Both the position numbers and the translations under genes were made by a program. From LMUY01 sp965199165 (lineage in GTDB: Bacteria > Pseudomonadota > Alphaproteobacteria > Acetobacterales > Acetobacteraceae), in assembly GCA_965199165.1 (NCBI GenBank), contig OZ240681.1:1922001-1986000 (forward strand): DNA of 64,000 nt, read 5' to 3'. Below, one piece after another: positions 33,689-43,063 of this stretch (position 1 is the stretch's first letter; every line of letters starts with the position of its first letter). The notes below the pieces were generated by a model. That model saw only the letters and a list, made by a program, of their open reading frames with translations. It did no database searches and was not told the DNA's origin.

Positions 33689-35433
33689 TGCGCGGCTTGT
33701 GCCGTGGCGACGCCCCGCTGGCGCTGCTCGTACAGCCATGCGTTGTAGAGCGTCAGCCGGCTGCGCCACCCCGCATCCGGTGCGGCCTGGGACTGCCGCT
33801 CCAGGTGGTAGAGCGTCACGTCGTGGTCGACGGCGGCGACGTGCCCGCTTGCCCGCAGCCGGCGGCACAGGTCGGCATCCTCGAAATCGCCGATGATGAA
33901 CCCCTCGTCGAAGCCGCCCAGCTGCTCGGCGAGGCTGCGGCGCATCAGCATGCAGGCGCCCGTGATCATGTCGCACCACTCCAGCCCCGCGTCCGGGCGC
34001 GGCCGCCAGCCCTTGCGGGGGTGCAGCGGGAACGACAGGCCAGCCTGGCCTGGCAGCGCCTGCATCACCATGCCTTCGTGCTGGACCGAGCCATCCTCGA
34101 ACAGCAGCAGCCCGCCGACGGCGCCGATCTCCGGATGGGCGTCGAGGTCGGCGGCCAGCCGGTGCAGGAAATCGGGCGTGCGCGGGAAGACGTCCGAGTT
34201 CAGGTAGCAGACGAACTCCCCCCGCGCCGCCGCCAGGCCGCGATTGTTCGCGGGCGCGTAGCCGAGGTTCTGGTCGAGCATCAGGAGCTCGAACGGGACC
34301 TGGAACCGCGCGTGCACGCTCTCGGCCAGTTGCAGCAGCGCACGCCGCCGCGGCGGGTCGTCCAGGACGTAGATGACCTGGCATCGGTCGAGACCCTCGG
34401 CGAAGGACAGGGCGGCCAGCTGGTGCTCCAGGAAGTCGATGCGCCCGAATAGCGGGATGACCAGGCTGAAGCGCGGTGCCGCCACTGCCGCGCCGTATTG
34501 CGCGACCGATAGCGTGGGAGGCGCCCCGAGCCGCTCCGCCTGGAGGCGCGAACAGGCCGGGCCGATGACGGCGTCGAGCGCCGGGCGGAGGTCGGCATCC
34601 GCCACGTCCAGCAGGGTGAGCATGCGGCGGATCGCCGGCAGGCCGTGCAGGCGGCGAGTGGGGACCGTCACGTAGCCGGTCCGGCCGTCGCACGTCTCCA
34701 CCCGCAGCCAGGCGGGCTCGGTGGCGCCCAGCGTCGCCGGCAGGAAGGCCACGAACCCGCAGCGCGTGTCCTCCAGCCCCAGCGCCCGGCCGACCGAGTC
34801 CACCACGTCCAGCCGGTCCGTCCGCACGGTCGCCGCAGGATCGACGTCGATGAACTGCCCGGCGGTGCAGAGCGTCATCGACCGCACCGTGCCCGGCGCC
34901 GCAACGGTCCAGCCCATCAGCACGACGCCGTCGGGGCGGCAGACGACGAGCTCGTCGACCCCGCCGCGCACCAGTTCCGGCAGGCCTTCCAACGTGTCGA
35001 CGCCGCGGAAGCCCTCGTTGCGCAGGGTCGTGGACAGGTCGTCCAGTTGTCCGTCGAAGCAGGTGGCGACCAGCGTGCGGCAGAACCGCACCATCTCGGC
35101 CTCAGGCGGACGCGCGGTGGCGGGCGAGGTGTCGGCCTGGAAGCCGGTGCGGCCGAAGCGCAGTCGGACGTGCTTCAAACCCTCCGTCAGCGCCGCGTCG
35201 CCGCGGATGAACAGCACCAGGCCGGTGCCGGTGGTGCCGAGGTCCGGCCGTTCGAACAGGCCGAACTGCGCGGTCTGGCCGGTGGCGGGCGTGCGTGCGA
35301 CGATATCGACAACGGCGGATTTCAGCGGCAGGCCGCGCGCGAGGGCGGGCGCCACCGGGATCCAACCGGACAGCAGCCAGCCGCCGCCGGCCGGAAAGAA
35401 GCTGAGCTTGTCGATGTATCCGGCCGCGGCCAT
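33685..35433 (-). CDS. Glycosyltransferase family 2 protein with an extra N-terminal domain
   Basis: 582 residues. About 330 N-terminal residues have no domain I recognise (beta-rich, containing GWLLSGWIPVAPA and VVLMGWTVAAPGTV, two similar segments). They are followed by a GT-A catalytic domain: FSLVIPLFGRIDFLEHQLAAL, NLGYAPANNRGLAAARGEF, YLNSDVFP (DXD-like) and GGFDEGFIIGDFEDADLC. Such large GT2 proteins decorate O-antigen, capsule or surface proteins. The two similar N-terminal segments may be duplicated carbohydrate- or partner-binding modules (inference). Coupled with the downstream GT4 gene by ATGA overlap. Confidence 0.87.
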   Translation of the reverse strand: MAAAGYIDKLSFFPAGGGWLLSGWIPVAPALARGLPLKSAVVDIVARTPATGQTAQFGLFERPDLGTTGTGLVLFIRGDAALTEGLKHVRLRFGRTGFQADTSPATARPPEAEMVRFCRTLVATCFDGQLDDLSTTLRNEGFRGVDTLEGLPELVRGGVDELVVCRPDGVVLMGWTVAAPGTVRSMTLCTAGQFIDVDPAATVRTDRLDVVDSVGRALGLEDTRCGFVAFLPATLGATEPAWLRVETCDGRTGYVTVPTRRLHGLPAIRRMLTLLDVADADLRPALDAVIGPACSRLQAERLGAPPTLSVAQYGAAVAAPRFSLVIPLFGRIDFLEHQLAALSFAEGLDRCQVIYVLDDPPRRRALLQLAESVHARFQVPFELLMLDQNLGYAPANNRGLAAARGEFVCYLNSDVFPRTPDFLHRLAADLDAHPEIGAVGGLLLFEDGSVQHEGMVMQALPGQAGLSFPLHPRKGWRPRPDAGLEWCDMITGACMLMRRSLAEQLGGFDEGFIIGDFEDADLCRRLRASGHVAAVDHDVTLYHLERQSQAAPDAGWRSRLTLYNAWLYEQRQRGVATAQAAQ

Positions 35434-35490
35434 GGCTCAGACTGGCACCGACGCAGAGTGTTCGCCAGCCGTGCAGACCTGTCTCAGCTG

Positions 35491-35563
35491 GTAGGGTGCA
35501 TTGCGCTTCGGCAACGCACGGCGAGCGGCACGATGGTGCGTTGCCAAAGCGCAACGACCCTAC
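35491..35563. repeat. Long imperfect inverted repeat (about 28-bp arms)
   Basis: The left arm 35491-35519 begins GTAGGGTGCATTGCGC and the right arm 35536-35563 ends GCGCAACGACCCTAC. They pair over about 28 bases with few mismatches around a 16-base loop. The GTAGGGT...ACCCTAC ends resemble intergenic repeats common in proteobacteria. It lies upstream of the GT2 gene and 3' of the M20 gene, where it could also stop transcription of the latter. A different family from the CCCTCTCCC repeats. Confidence 0.85.
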
Positions 35564-35566
35564 GGG

Positions 35567-36754
35567 CTAGGACGCCCCCATCTCCTGCATGACGAGGCTG
35601 ACCCAGAAGCCGGTTCCATAGGCGATGGCGTCGTCGTTGAAGTCGTAGGTGGGCGTGTGCAGGCCCTCCGACGTGGCACCGCCGGCGCCCTGCCCCATGA
35701 AGACGAAGGCGCCCGGCTTGGCCTCCAGCATGGAGGCGAAATCCTCGCCGCCGGTGACGGGCCGGGTGTTGCCGTCCACCGCCTCGGCGCCGACCAGCGC
35801 CGTGGCCGCGGCGACCGCGCGGGCCGTCTGCTCCGCATGGTTCACCAGGGCGGTGCCCATCCGGTCATACTCGACGTCGGCCGTGCAGCCGAACGTGGTG
35901 GCCAGGCCGGTCGCCAGCTCGCGCATCCGCCGCTCCATCGTGTCGCGCACCGCGGGTGTGTAGGAGCGTGCCGTCCCGCCCAGCGCCACGGTGGACGGCA
36001 TGACGTTCAGTGCCTCCGGTGAGCCTGCGGCGATGGCGCCGACGCTGATCACCGCGGCATCCGCCGCCGCCACGTTGCGGCTGACCACCGTCTGCAACGC
36101 CAGCACGAACTGGGCCTGCAGCACCGTCACGTCGGTGGACAGATGCGGCGTGGCGCCGCCATGGCCGCCTGTGCCCTGGAACGTCACGCGCCAGCGGTCC
36201 CCGGCAGCGAGCGCCGGGCCGACCCGGGTGTGGAAGCTGCCGAGCGGGGCGCCCGGCTGGTTGTGCAGGCCGTAGACCGCGTCGACGGGGAAGCGGTCGA
36301 ACAGGCCGTCCGCCAGCATCGCCTTGGCGCCGCCGCGCCCTTCCTCGGCGGGCTGGAAGATGAACTGCACCGTGCCGCCGAAATCCCGGTGCTCCGACAG
36401 ATAGCGGGCGGCGCCCAGCAGCATGGTGGTGTGCCCGTCATGGCCGCAGGCATGCATCAGCCCTTCGTTGACGGAGGCGTAGGACTTGCCGGTCTGCTCC
36501 GCTATGTAGAGCGCGTCCATGTCCGCCCGCAGGCCGATGGCGCGCTGGCCCGGGCTGCGGCCCGAGAGCGTGCCGACCACGCCGAAGCGGCCGACGCCCT
36601 CCGTCACCTCCAGCCCCCACTCGCGCAACTTGGCCGCCACCAGGGCGGCGGTGCGATGCTCGTCCATGCCGATTTCGGGATGGGCGTGGATGTCGCGGCG
36701 GATCGCCGTCAGGTCCGGCAGGAGCGGCGCGACCTGGCCGAGGATGTCCTTCAA
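35567..36754 (-). CDS. M20 family (M20D) amidohydrolase, hippurate/N-acyl amino acid hydrolase-like
   Basis: 395 residues from TTG 36754, chosen because AGGAG lies six bases upstream; an ATG at 36811 would add 19 residues. RRDIHAHPEIGMDEHRTA, GLRADMDALYIAEQTG, HACGHDGHTTMLLGAA (metal ligands) and FQPAEEGRGGAKAML (catalytic and metal Glu) are the M20D blocks. The lid domain carries GGHGGATPHLSTD, and VTGGEDFASM closes the metal site. It cleaves amide bonds of N-acyl or N-aroyl amino acids or dipeptides in the cytosol. It diverges from a peptide importer 98 bp away, a suggestive pairing of uptake and hydrolysis. Confidence 0.9.
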   Translation of the reverse strand: MKDILGQVAPLLPDLTAIRRDIHAHPEIGMDEHRTAALVAAKLREWGLEVTEGVGRFGVVGTLSGRSPGQRAIGLRADMDALYIAEQTGKSYASVNEGLMHACGHDGHTTMLLGAARYLSEHRDFGGTVQFIFQPAEEGRGGAKAMLADGLFDRFPVDAVYGLHNQPGAPLGSFHTRVGPALAAGDRWRVTFQGTGGHGGATPHLSTDVTVLQAQFVLALQTVVSRNVAAADAAVISVGAIAAGSPEALNVMPSTVALGGTARSYTPAVRDTMERRMRELATGLATTFGCTADVEYDRMGTALVNHAEQTARAVAAATALVGAEAVDGNTRPVTGGEDFASMLEAKPGAFVFMGQGAGGATSEGLHTPTYDFNDDAIAYGTGFWVSLVMQEMGAS

Positions 36755-36852
36755 GCGTGGCTCCTGTTCCGCGGGTATGGCATTTGCATTGCGAACGCCG
36801 CACGTTAGCATTGCCCTGGGCGCAACGCTACCAACGCTGCCGGAGACGACGC

Positions 36853-38643
36853 ATGGAAGGCCACGAACTACAGGCGCTGATCGACGAAGTGAAGGAGCGA
36901 CGCCTCTCCCGCCGTGGCTTCATCAACCGGATGCTGGCGTTCGGGCTGACGGCGCCGATGGCGACGCAGCTGCTGGCGCTGGGCGGCGTGGCCTATGCGC
37001 AGACGCCGTCTACCTACAAGCCGACCAGGGCCGGCGGTGGCGGCACGTTGAAGCTGCTGTGGTGGCAGGGGCCGACGCTGCTGAACCCGCATTTCGCCGT
37101 CGGCACCAAGGACCAGGACGGCTCGCGCCTGTTCTACGAGCCGCTGGCGGCGTGGGACTCCAAGGCGGAGCTGCGCGCCGTGCTCGCGGCCGAGTTGCCG
37201 AGTTTGGACAATGGCGGGCTGGCGAAGGACGGCAAGTCCGTCACCTGGAAGCTCAAGCAGGGGGTGACGTGGCATGACGGCCAGCCCTTCACCGCCGACG
37301 ACGTGGTTTTCAACTGGGCGTATGCGCGCGACCCGGCCACCGCCGCCGTCACCGCCGGCAGCTACAATGCGGTCACCGTCGAGAAGGTTGACGACTACAC
37401 CGTCCGCGTCATCTCCCCCGTCCCGCTGACCTTCTGGGCCGACGCCTTCGTGGGCGTGAACGGGATGATCATCCCGAAGCACCTGTTCGAGGCGTTTGCC
37501 GGCGACAAGTCGCGGGATGCGCCGACCAACCTCAAGCCGGTCGGCACCGGTCCTTACCTGTTCAAGGATTTCCGGCCGGGCGACCTCGTCACCGGAGTGA
37601 TCAACCCCCACTACCACCAGCCGAACCGGCCGTATTTCGACGCCGTCGAGATGAAGGGCGGCGGCGACGCGACCTCCGCCGCGCGGGCGGTGCTGCAAAC
37701 CGGGGAATACGACCTGGCCTGGAACCTCCAGGTCGAGGACGAGGTGCTGACGAGGCTGGAGGCCGGCGGCAAGGGTAAAGTCCGGGTGACCGAGGGCGGC
37801 AACCTGGAGATGATCCAGGTGAACAGCACGGACCCGAACGTCGAGGTCGACGGGGAGCGTTCCAGCGTCAAGACCGTGCATCCCACCTTCTCCGACCCGG
37901 CGGTGCGGCAGGCCATCGCGCTGCTGATCGACCGCGAGTCGGTGCACAAATACATCTACGGCCGCGGCGGCGCCGTGACGCCGAACGTCGTGTTCAACCC
38001 GAAGCGGTTCAACTCGCCCAACACCTCGTTCGAGTTCAGCGTCGACAAGGCGGTCGCCATCCTGGACAAGGCCGGCTACAAGCCCGGCGCCGACGGCATC
38101 CGTGCCAAGGACGGCAAGCCGCTCAAATACCTGTTCCAGACCTCCACCAACGGGCCGCGGCAGAAGACGCAGCAGATCATCAAGCAGTCGTTCCGCAAGG
38201 CCGGCATCGACGTGGAACTTAAGTCGGTGATCGCCTCGGTGTTCTTCTCGTCCGACGTGGCCAACCCGGACACCTACCCGCATTTCTACGCCGATCTGCA
38301 GATGTACACGACCGGCCCGACGCTGCCGGACCCGCAGCTGTGGCTGCAGCTATTCCTGTCCACCGAGTGCGCGCAGAAGGCCAACAAGTGGCAGGGCCGT
38401 AACATCTGCCGCTGGCGCAACGCCGAGTTCGACGACGTGTTCAAGCAGGCTTCGGCCGAGCTCGACCCGATGAAGCGCGCGGGCCTGCTCATCAAGCTGA
38501 ACGACATGGTGATCACCAACGTCGTCGCCATTCCCGTCGTGACGCGCCCGAGCGTGGCGGCCGTGGTGGACAAGCTGCAGGCGGAGCTGAGCGGGTTCGA
38601 CAGCTACATCTGGGACATGGCGAACTTCTACAAGGACGCCTAG
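36853..38643 (+). CDS. ABC transporter solute-binding protein, family 5, with Tat-type signal
   Basis: 596 residues from ATG 36853. The signal peptide carries twin arginines (RLSRRGFINRM, residues 17-27), a hydrophobic stretch (LAFGLTAPMATQLLALGG) and a cleavage site near VAYAQ, so export by the Tat pathway is likely. The mature part has the SBP family 5 fold: GGGGTLKLLWWQGP, KLKQGVTWHDGQPFTADDV, KPVGTGPYLFKDF and DPAVRQAIALLIDRESV. Longer than the first cluster's binding protein (524 residues). It delivers a peptide-like solute to the four genes that follow. Confidence 0.92.
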   Translation: MEGHELQALIDEVKERRLSRRGFINRMLAFGLTAPMATQLLALGGVAYAQTPSTYKPTRAGGGGTLKLLWWQGPTLLNPHFAVGTKDQDGSRLFYEPLAAWDSKAELRAVLAAELPSLDNGGLAKDGKSVTWKLKQGVTWHDGQPFTADDVVFNWAYARDPATAAVTAGSYNAVTVEKVDDYTVRVISPVPLTFWADAFVGVNGMIIPKHLFEAFAGDKSRDAPTNLKPVGTGPYLFKDFRPGDLVTGVINPHYHQPNRPYFDAVEMKGGGDATSAARAVLQTGEYDLAWNLQVEDEVLTRLEAGGKGKVRVTEGGNLEMIQVNSTDPNVEVDGERSSVKTVHPTFSDPAVRQAIALLIDRESVHKYIYGRGGAVTPNVVFNPKRFNSPNTSFEFSVDKAVAILDKAGYKPGADGIRAKDGKPLKYLFQTSTNGPRQKTQQIIKQSFRKAGIDVELKSVIASVFFSSDVANPDTYPHFYADLQMYTTGPTLPDPQLWLQLFLSTECAQKANKWQGRNICRWRNAEFDDVFKQASAELDPMKRAGLLIKLNDMVITNVVAIPVVTRPSVAAVVDKLQAELSGFDSYIWDMANFYKDA

Positions 38644-38654
38644 GCCCCGCCGCC

Positions 38655-39617
38655 ATGTCCGGCGCCCACCTCGTTCGACGCCTGTTGCTGGCGATCCCCA
38701 GCCTGCTCGGGATCAGCCTCGTGCTATACACGGTGCTGGCATTGGCGCCGGGCGACCCGTTTTCCGAACTCGCGAGCAACCCGAACGTCCCCATCGCAGT
38801 GCAGGAGGCGCTGCGGGCCAAGTTCGGCCTGGATGACCCGGTCTGGTCCCGCTACCTGCACTGGCTGGTGGCGATGCTGCGCGGCGACTGGGGGTTCTCC
38901 TTCGTCAGCCGGATCGACGTCGATCAGCTCATCCTGCAGCGCCTGCCGGTCACCGTCGCGGTGATCGGCGCGTCCCAGGTGCTGGCGATCGGCGTCGCCA
39001 TCCCCGTGGGCGTGCTCGCGGCGGCCAGGCCGTACTCGCTGTTCGACCAGGTGGCGAACACGGTGGCCTTCATCGGCTTCTCCTTGCCGACCTTCTTCAC
39101 CGGGCTGCTGATGATCCTGCTGTTCAGCCTGACGCTGCACTGGCTGCCGTTCGTGTTCCGCTCGGACCTGAACGCCACCGGCTGGCGCTGGTGGTGGGAG
39201 GAGCTGCTGCAGTCGATCATGCCGGTCGCCGTGCTGGGGCTGTTCCAGGGCGCCTCGCTGGTGCGGTTCGTGCGCTCCTCGGTGATGGACGTGATCAAGC
39301 TGGACTACGTCACCACCGCGCGGTCCAAGGGCATCGGCGCCCGCCGCGTGCTGCTGCGCCACGTGGTGCGCAACGCGCTGATCCCGGTGGTGACGCTGGT
39401 GGCGCTGCAGATGCCGGTGGTGTTCGGCGGCGCCATCATCACGGAGCAGATCTTCCGCGTACCGGGCATCGGCTCCCTGCTCATCGACTCGATCCTGACC
39501 AACGACACGCCCGTGGTTATGGGCGTGACCTTCGTGTTTGCGGGGTTGGTGATCCTGTTCAACCTCGTTGCAGACCTGTTGTATGGCTGGCTCGACCCCC
39601 GCATCGCTTTCCGCTGA
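38655..39617 (+). CDS. ABC transporter permease, DppB-like
   Basis: 320 residues, 11 bp after the binding-protein gene. The N-terminal LLLAIPSLLGISLVLYTVLALAPGDPF, the EAA loop VIKLDYVTTARSKGIGARRVLLRHVVRNAL, and the end FNLVADLLYGWLDPRIAFR are the DppB family hallmarks. It overlaps the next gene by 35 bases, which is unusually deep for this window. Confidence 0.93.
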   Translation: MSGAHLVRRLLLAIPSLLGISLVLYTVLALAPGDPFSELASNPNVPIAVQEALRAKFGLDDPVWSRYLHWLVAMLRGDWGFSFVSRIDVDQLILQRLPVTVAVIGASQVLAIGVAIPVGVLAAARPYSLFDQVANTVAFIGFSLPTFFTGLLMILLFSLTLHWLPFVFRSDLNATGWRWWWEELLQSIMPVAVLGLFQGASLVRFVRSSVMDVIKLDYVTTARSKGIGARRVLLRHVVRNALIPVVTLVALQMPVVFGGAIITEQIFRVPGIGSLLIDSILTNDTPVVMGVTFVFAGLVILFNLVADLLYGWLDPRIAFR

Positions 39618-40533
39618 CGCCGCCGCGCCGGTGGCGGCGGCCGTGCCGCGCCGCCGGGTGGTGTCGCCGGCGCGCGAGGCGTGGCGCCGCTTCCGCAAGC
39701 ACCGGCTGGCCGTCGTCAGCCTGGTGATACTGGCGCTGCTCGTGCTGGGGATCAGCTTCGGCCGCCTGCTCTGGCCGGTGCCGATCGACGACATCGATTT
39801 CGCGGCGCAGCTGGCCGGCCCGTCGGGGGCGCATCCGTTCGGTACCGACGACCTCGGGCAGGACCTGCTGGCGCAGATGATCTATGGCGGCCGCATCTCG
39901 CTCGCGGTCGGCGTGGCGGCCATGCTGGTGGCGGTGGTGGTGGGCCTGGTGGTCGGTGCGGCGTCCGGCATGGCCAGCGGGCGGGTGGACGCCGTGCTGA
40001 TGTGGCTGACCGACCTGTTCCTGTCGCTGCCGCAACTGCCGTTGCTGCTGCTGGTGATCTACCTGTTCCGCAGCGCGCTGGCGAAGGCGCTGGGGCTGGA
40101 GGGCGGGCTGTTCGTGCTGATCGTGCTGGTGATCGGCGGGCTGCGCTGGATGCCGGTGGCGCGGCTGGTGCGGGCGCAGTTCTTCTCCCTGCGGGAGAAG
40201 GAGTTCGTGGAGGCGGCCCGGGCACTCGGCGCGTCCCGCCTGCGGCTGGTGGTCCGGCACATCCTGCCGAACGCGCTGGGCCCGGTGATCGTGGCCGGCA
40301 CGGTGGAGGTGGCCAACGCCATCATCGCCGAGTCCACCCTGTCCTTCCTCGGCCTGGGCTTCCCGCCGGACACGCCCACCTGGGGCCGCATCCTGTTCAG
40401 CGCCAAGGACAACCTCGACAGCAACCCGCATTGGGCGCTGTTCCCGGGGGCCGCGATCTTCCTGGCGGTGCTGTCGATCAACTTCATCGGCGACGGCCTG
40501 CGCGACGCGCTCGACGCCCGGCGCGTGGTCTAG
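39583..40533 (+). CDS. ABC transporter permease, DppC-like
   Basis: 316 residues from ATG 39583; a start at 39568 is also in frame. HPFGTDDLGQDLLAQMIYGGRISL is the family signature after the first helix. Then the EAA loop EFVEAARALGASRLRLVVRHILPNALG, and the end NFIGDGLRDALDARRV. Its 5' end lies inside the preceding gene, so translation is coupled. The basic, Ala-rich cytoplasmic head (AVPRRRVVSPAREAWRRFRKHR) is typical of DppC. Confidence 0.93.
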   Translation: MAGSTPASLSADAAAPVAAAVPRRRVVSPAREAWRRFRKHRLAVVSLVILALLVLGISFGRLLWPVPIDDIDFAAQLAGPSGAHPFGTDDLGQDLLAQMIYGGRISLAVGVAAMLVAVVVGLVVGAASGMASGRVDAVLMWLTDLFLSLPQLPLLLLVIYLFRSALAKALGLEGGLFVLIVLVIGGLRWMPVARLVRAQFFSLREKEFVEAARALGASRLRLVVRHILPNALGPVIVAGTVEVANAIIAESTLSFLGLGFPPDTPTWGRILFSAKDNLDSNPHWALFPGAAIFLAVLSINFIGDGLRDALDARRVV

Positions 40534-40536
40534 CGC

Positions 40537-41503
<967 letters not shown>

Positions 41504-41511
<8 letters not shown>

Positions 41512-42526
41512 CGTCCCGCCGCTGCTTTCCGTCCGCGGGCTGAAGAAGCACTTCCCGATCCGGGGCGGCGTGCTGGGGCGCGTGGTGGACCGGGTGCACG
41601 CGGTGGACGGCGTCAGCTTCGACCTCGCCGCCGGGGAGACGCTGGGCGTGGTGGGGGAGTCCGGCTGCGGCAAGTCCACCACCGGGCGCTGCATCATGCG
41701 GCTGATCGAGCCGAGTGCGGGCGAAATCCACTTCGAGGGCCGCGACATCACCGGGCTGCAAGGCACGGCGCTGCGCCAACTGCGGCGCGAGATGCAGATC
41801 ATCTTCCAGGACCCGTTCGCCTCGTTGAACCCGCGCCACACCGTCCGGGGCATCATCGGGGAGGCGCTGGTCATCCACGGCCTGGCCGCCAACCGCCGCG
41901 ACCTCACGGACCAGGTGGTGCGATTGCTGGAGACGGTGGGGCTGCAGGCCGACCACATGCACCGCTTCGCGCACGAGTTCTCCGGCGGGCAGCGGCAGCG
42001 CATCGGCATCGCCCGGGCGCTGGCGGTGAAGCCGAAGCTGGTGGTGTGCGACGAGCCGGTCTCCGCGCTGGACGTGTCCATCCAGGCGCAGGTGATCAAC
42101 CTGCTGGAGGATCTGCAGGAGGAGTTCGGCCTCACCTACCTGTTCATCGCGCACGACCTTTCGGTGGTGGAGCACATCAGCGACCGGGTGGCGGTGATGT
42201 ATCTCGGCCGGGTGGTGGAGATCGCCTCGGCGCGGGCGCTGTACGACGATCCGCGGCACCCCTACACGGAGGCGCTGCTCTCCGCCGTGCCGATCCCGGA
42301 CCCGAAGGTCAAGCGCAAGCGCATCGTGCTGACCGGCGACGTGCCCAACCCGATCCATCCGCCCGCCGGCTGCCATTTCCACACGCGCTGCCCGATCGCG
42401 GAGGAGCAGTGCGCGGTGGTGGTGCCGCCGCTGGAGCAGGGCGGCGACGGCCATTGGGTCGCCTGTCACCTGCGGCGGCCCGGACCCGCTGTCGCTCCCT
42501 CTCCTATCGGGAGAGGGCCGGGGTGA
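41504..42526 (+). CDS. ABC transporter ATP-binding protein, DppF-like
   Basis: 340 residues from TTG 41504, overlapping the preceding stop. Walker A GESGCGKSTTGRCIMRL, FQDPFASLNPRHTV, signature FSGGQRQRIGIARAL, Walker B VVCDEPVSALDVSIQ, and the C-terminal CHFHTRCPIAEEQC motif. The natural domain ends near VACHLRRPG; the last dozen or so residues (AVAPSPIGRGPG) and the TGA (42524-42526) are encoded by the hairpin repeat beginning at 42497. Last gene of the second five-gene importer. Confidence 0.93.
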
Positions 42527-42595
42527 GGGTGCTTTGCCCCCGCAGTCCCACGCCGTGACAGCCCTTACCCCGGTCCTCTCCCAGAGGGAGAGGGA
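42497..42595. repeat. REP-like hairpin pair (inverted), overlapping the DppF-like 3' end
   Basis: Copy 1 is CCCTCTCC (42497-42504), TATC, GGGAGAGGG (42509-42517), then CCGGGGTGAGGGT. Copy 2 is in reverse order: CCCTTACCCCGG, then CCTCTCCC (42575-42582), AGA, GGGAGAGGG. The two are mirror images separated by about 40 bp, as in BIME-type REP pairs. Located between the convergent ABC operon and the CopD-like gene. Confidence 0.85.
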
Positions 42596-42616
42596 GAAGA
42601 AGAGGGCGCGCCGAGG

Positions 42617-43063
42617 TTAGCCCGGGCCCCAATGGGAGAAGGAGGCGGCGACGATCACGATCGCGCCGAGCAGCAGGTTGACGGTGACCAGGCGGCGGAT
42701 CGAACCGGCGGCGTCCGCGCTCGGCTGGGCGCGGAAGCGCTTCCAGGGGCCGAAGACCGTCACGACGAAGACGATCGCCATCACCAGCCCCAGCGCCTGC
42801 ATGATGTTGACGGACACGGGCAGCGTGGCGAAGCCGCCATAGACGCCGAACACCATCGCCCAGCCGGTGATCAGCACCAGCGGCATGGCGTGCCAGACGA
42901 CCAGGAAGAAGCGGCGGAACGCCTGGCCGTGCAGCGCCAGCTGGTCGGGCGGCGCGAGGACGGACAGGCTCGGTCGCAGCACCAGCAGCGCATATGCCAT
43001 GCCGCCGGTCCAGGCCGCCATCGCCAGGACATGCACCGCCAGCACGAGGCTCCAGACCGTCAT
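42617..43063 (-). CDS. CopD-like small integral membrane protein
   Basis: 148 residues from ATG 43063, with four hydrophobic helices: LVLAVHVLAMAAWTGGMAYALL, FFLVVWHAMPLVLITGWAMVFG, IMQALGLVMAIVFVVTVFG and VTVNLLLGAIVIVAASF. His residues in the first two helices (VHVLAMAAW, WHAMP) resemble haem or copper ligands in CopD/HemJ-like proteins. The family assignment is tentative. Its start overlaps the ParA-like gene stop (ATGA), so the two are co-translated. Function unknown. Confidence 0.75.
   Translation of the reverse strand: MTVWSLVLAVHVLAMAAWTGGMAYALLVLRPSLSVLAPPDQLALHGQAFRRFFLVVWHAMPLVLITGWAMVFGVYGGFATLPVSVNIMQALGLVMAIVFVVTVFGPWKRFRAQPSADAAGSIRRLVTVNLLLGAIVIVAASFSHWGPG

Noticed and set aside
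33689..34693. Upstream extension of the GT4 gene to 769 residues
   Set aside because: Overlaps the GT2 gene in another frame; ATG 33688 gives the standard GT4 start and an ATGA overlap.
34645..35592. Plus-strand open frames over the GT2 gene
   Set aside because: Shadow frames of the GT2 coding sequence; no motif.
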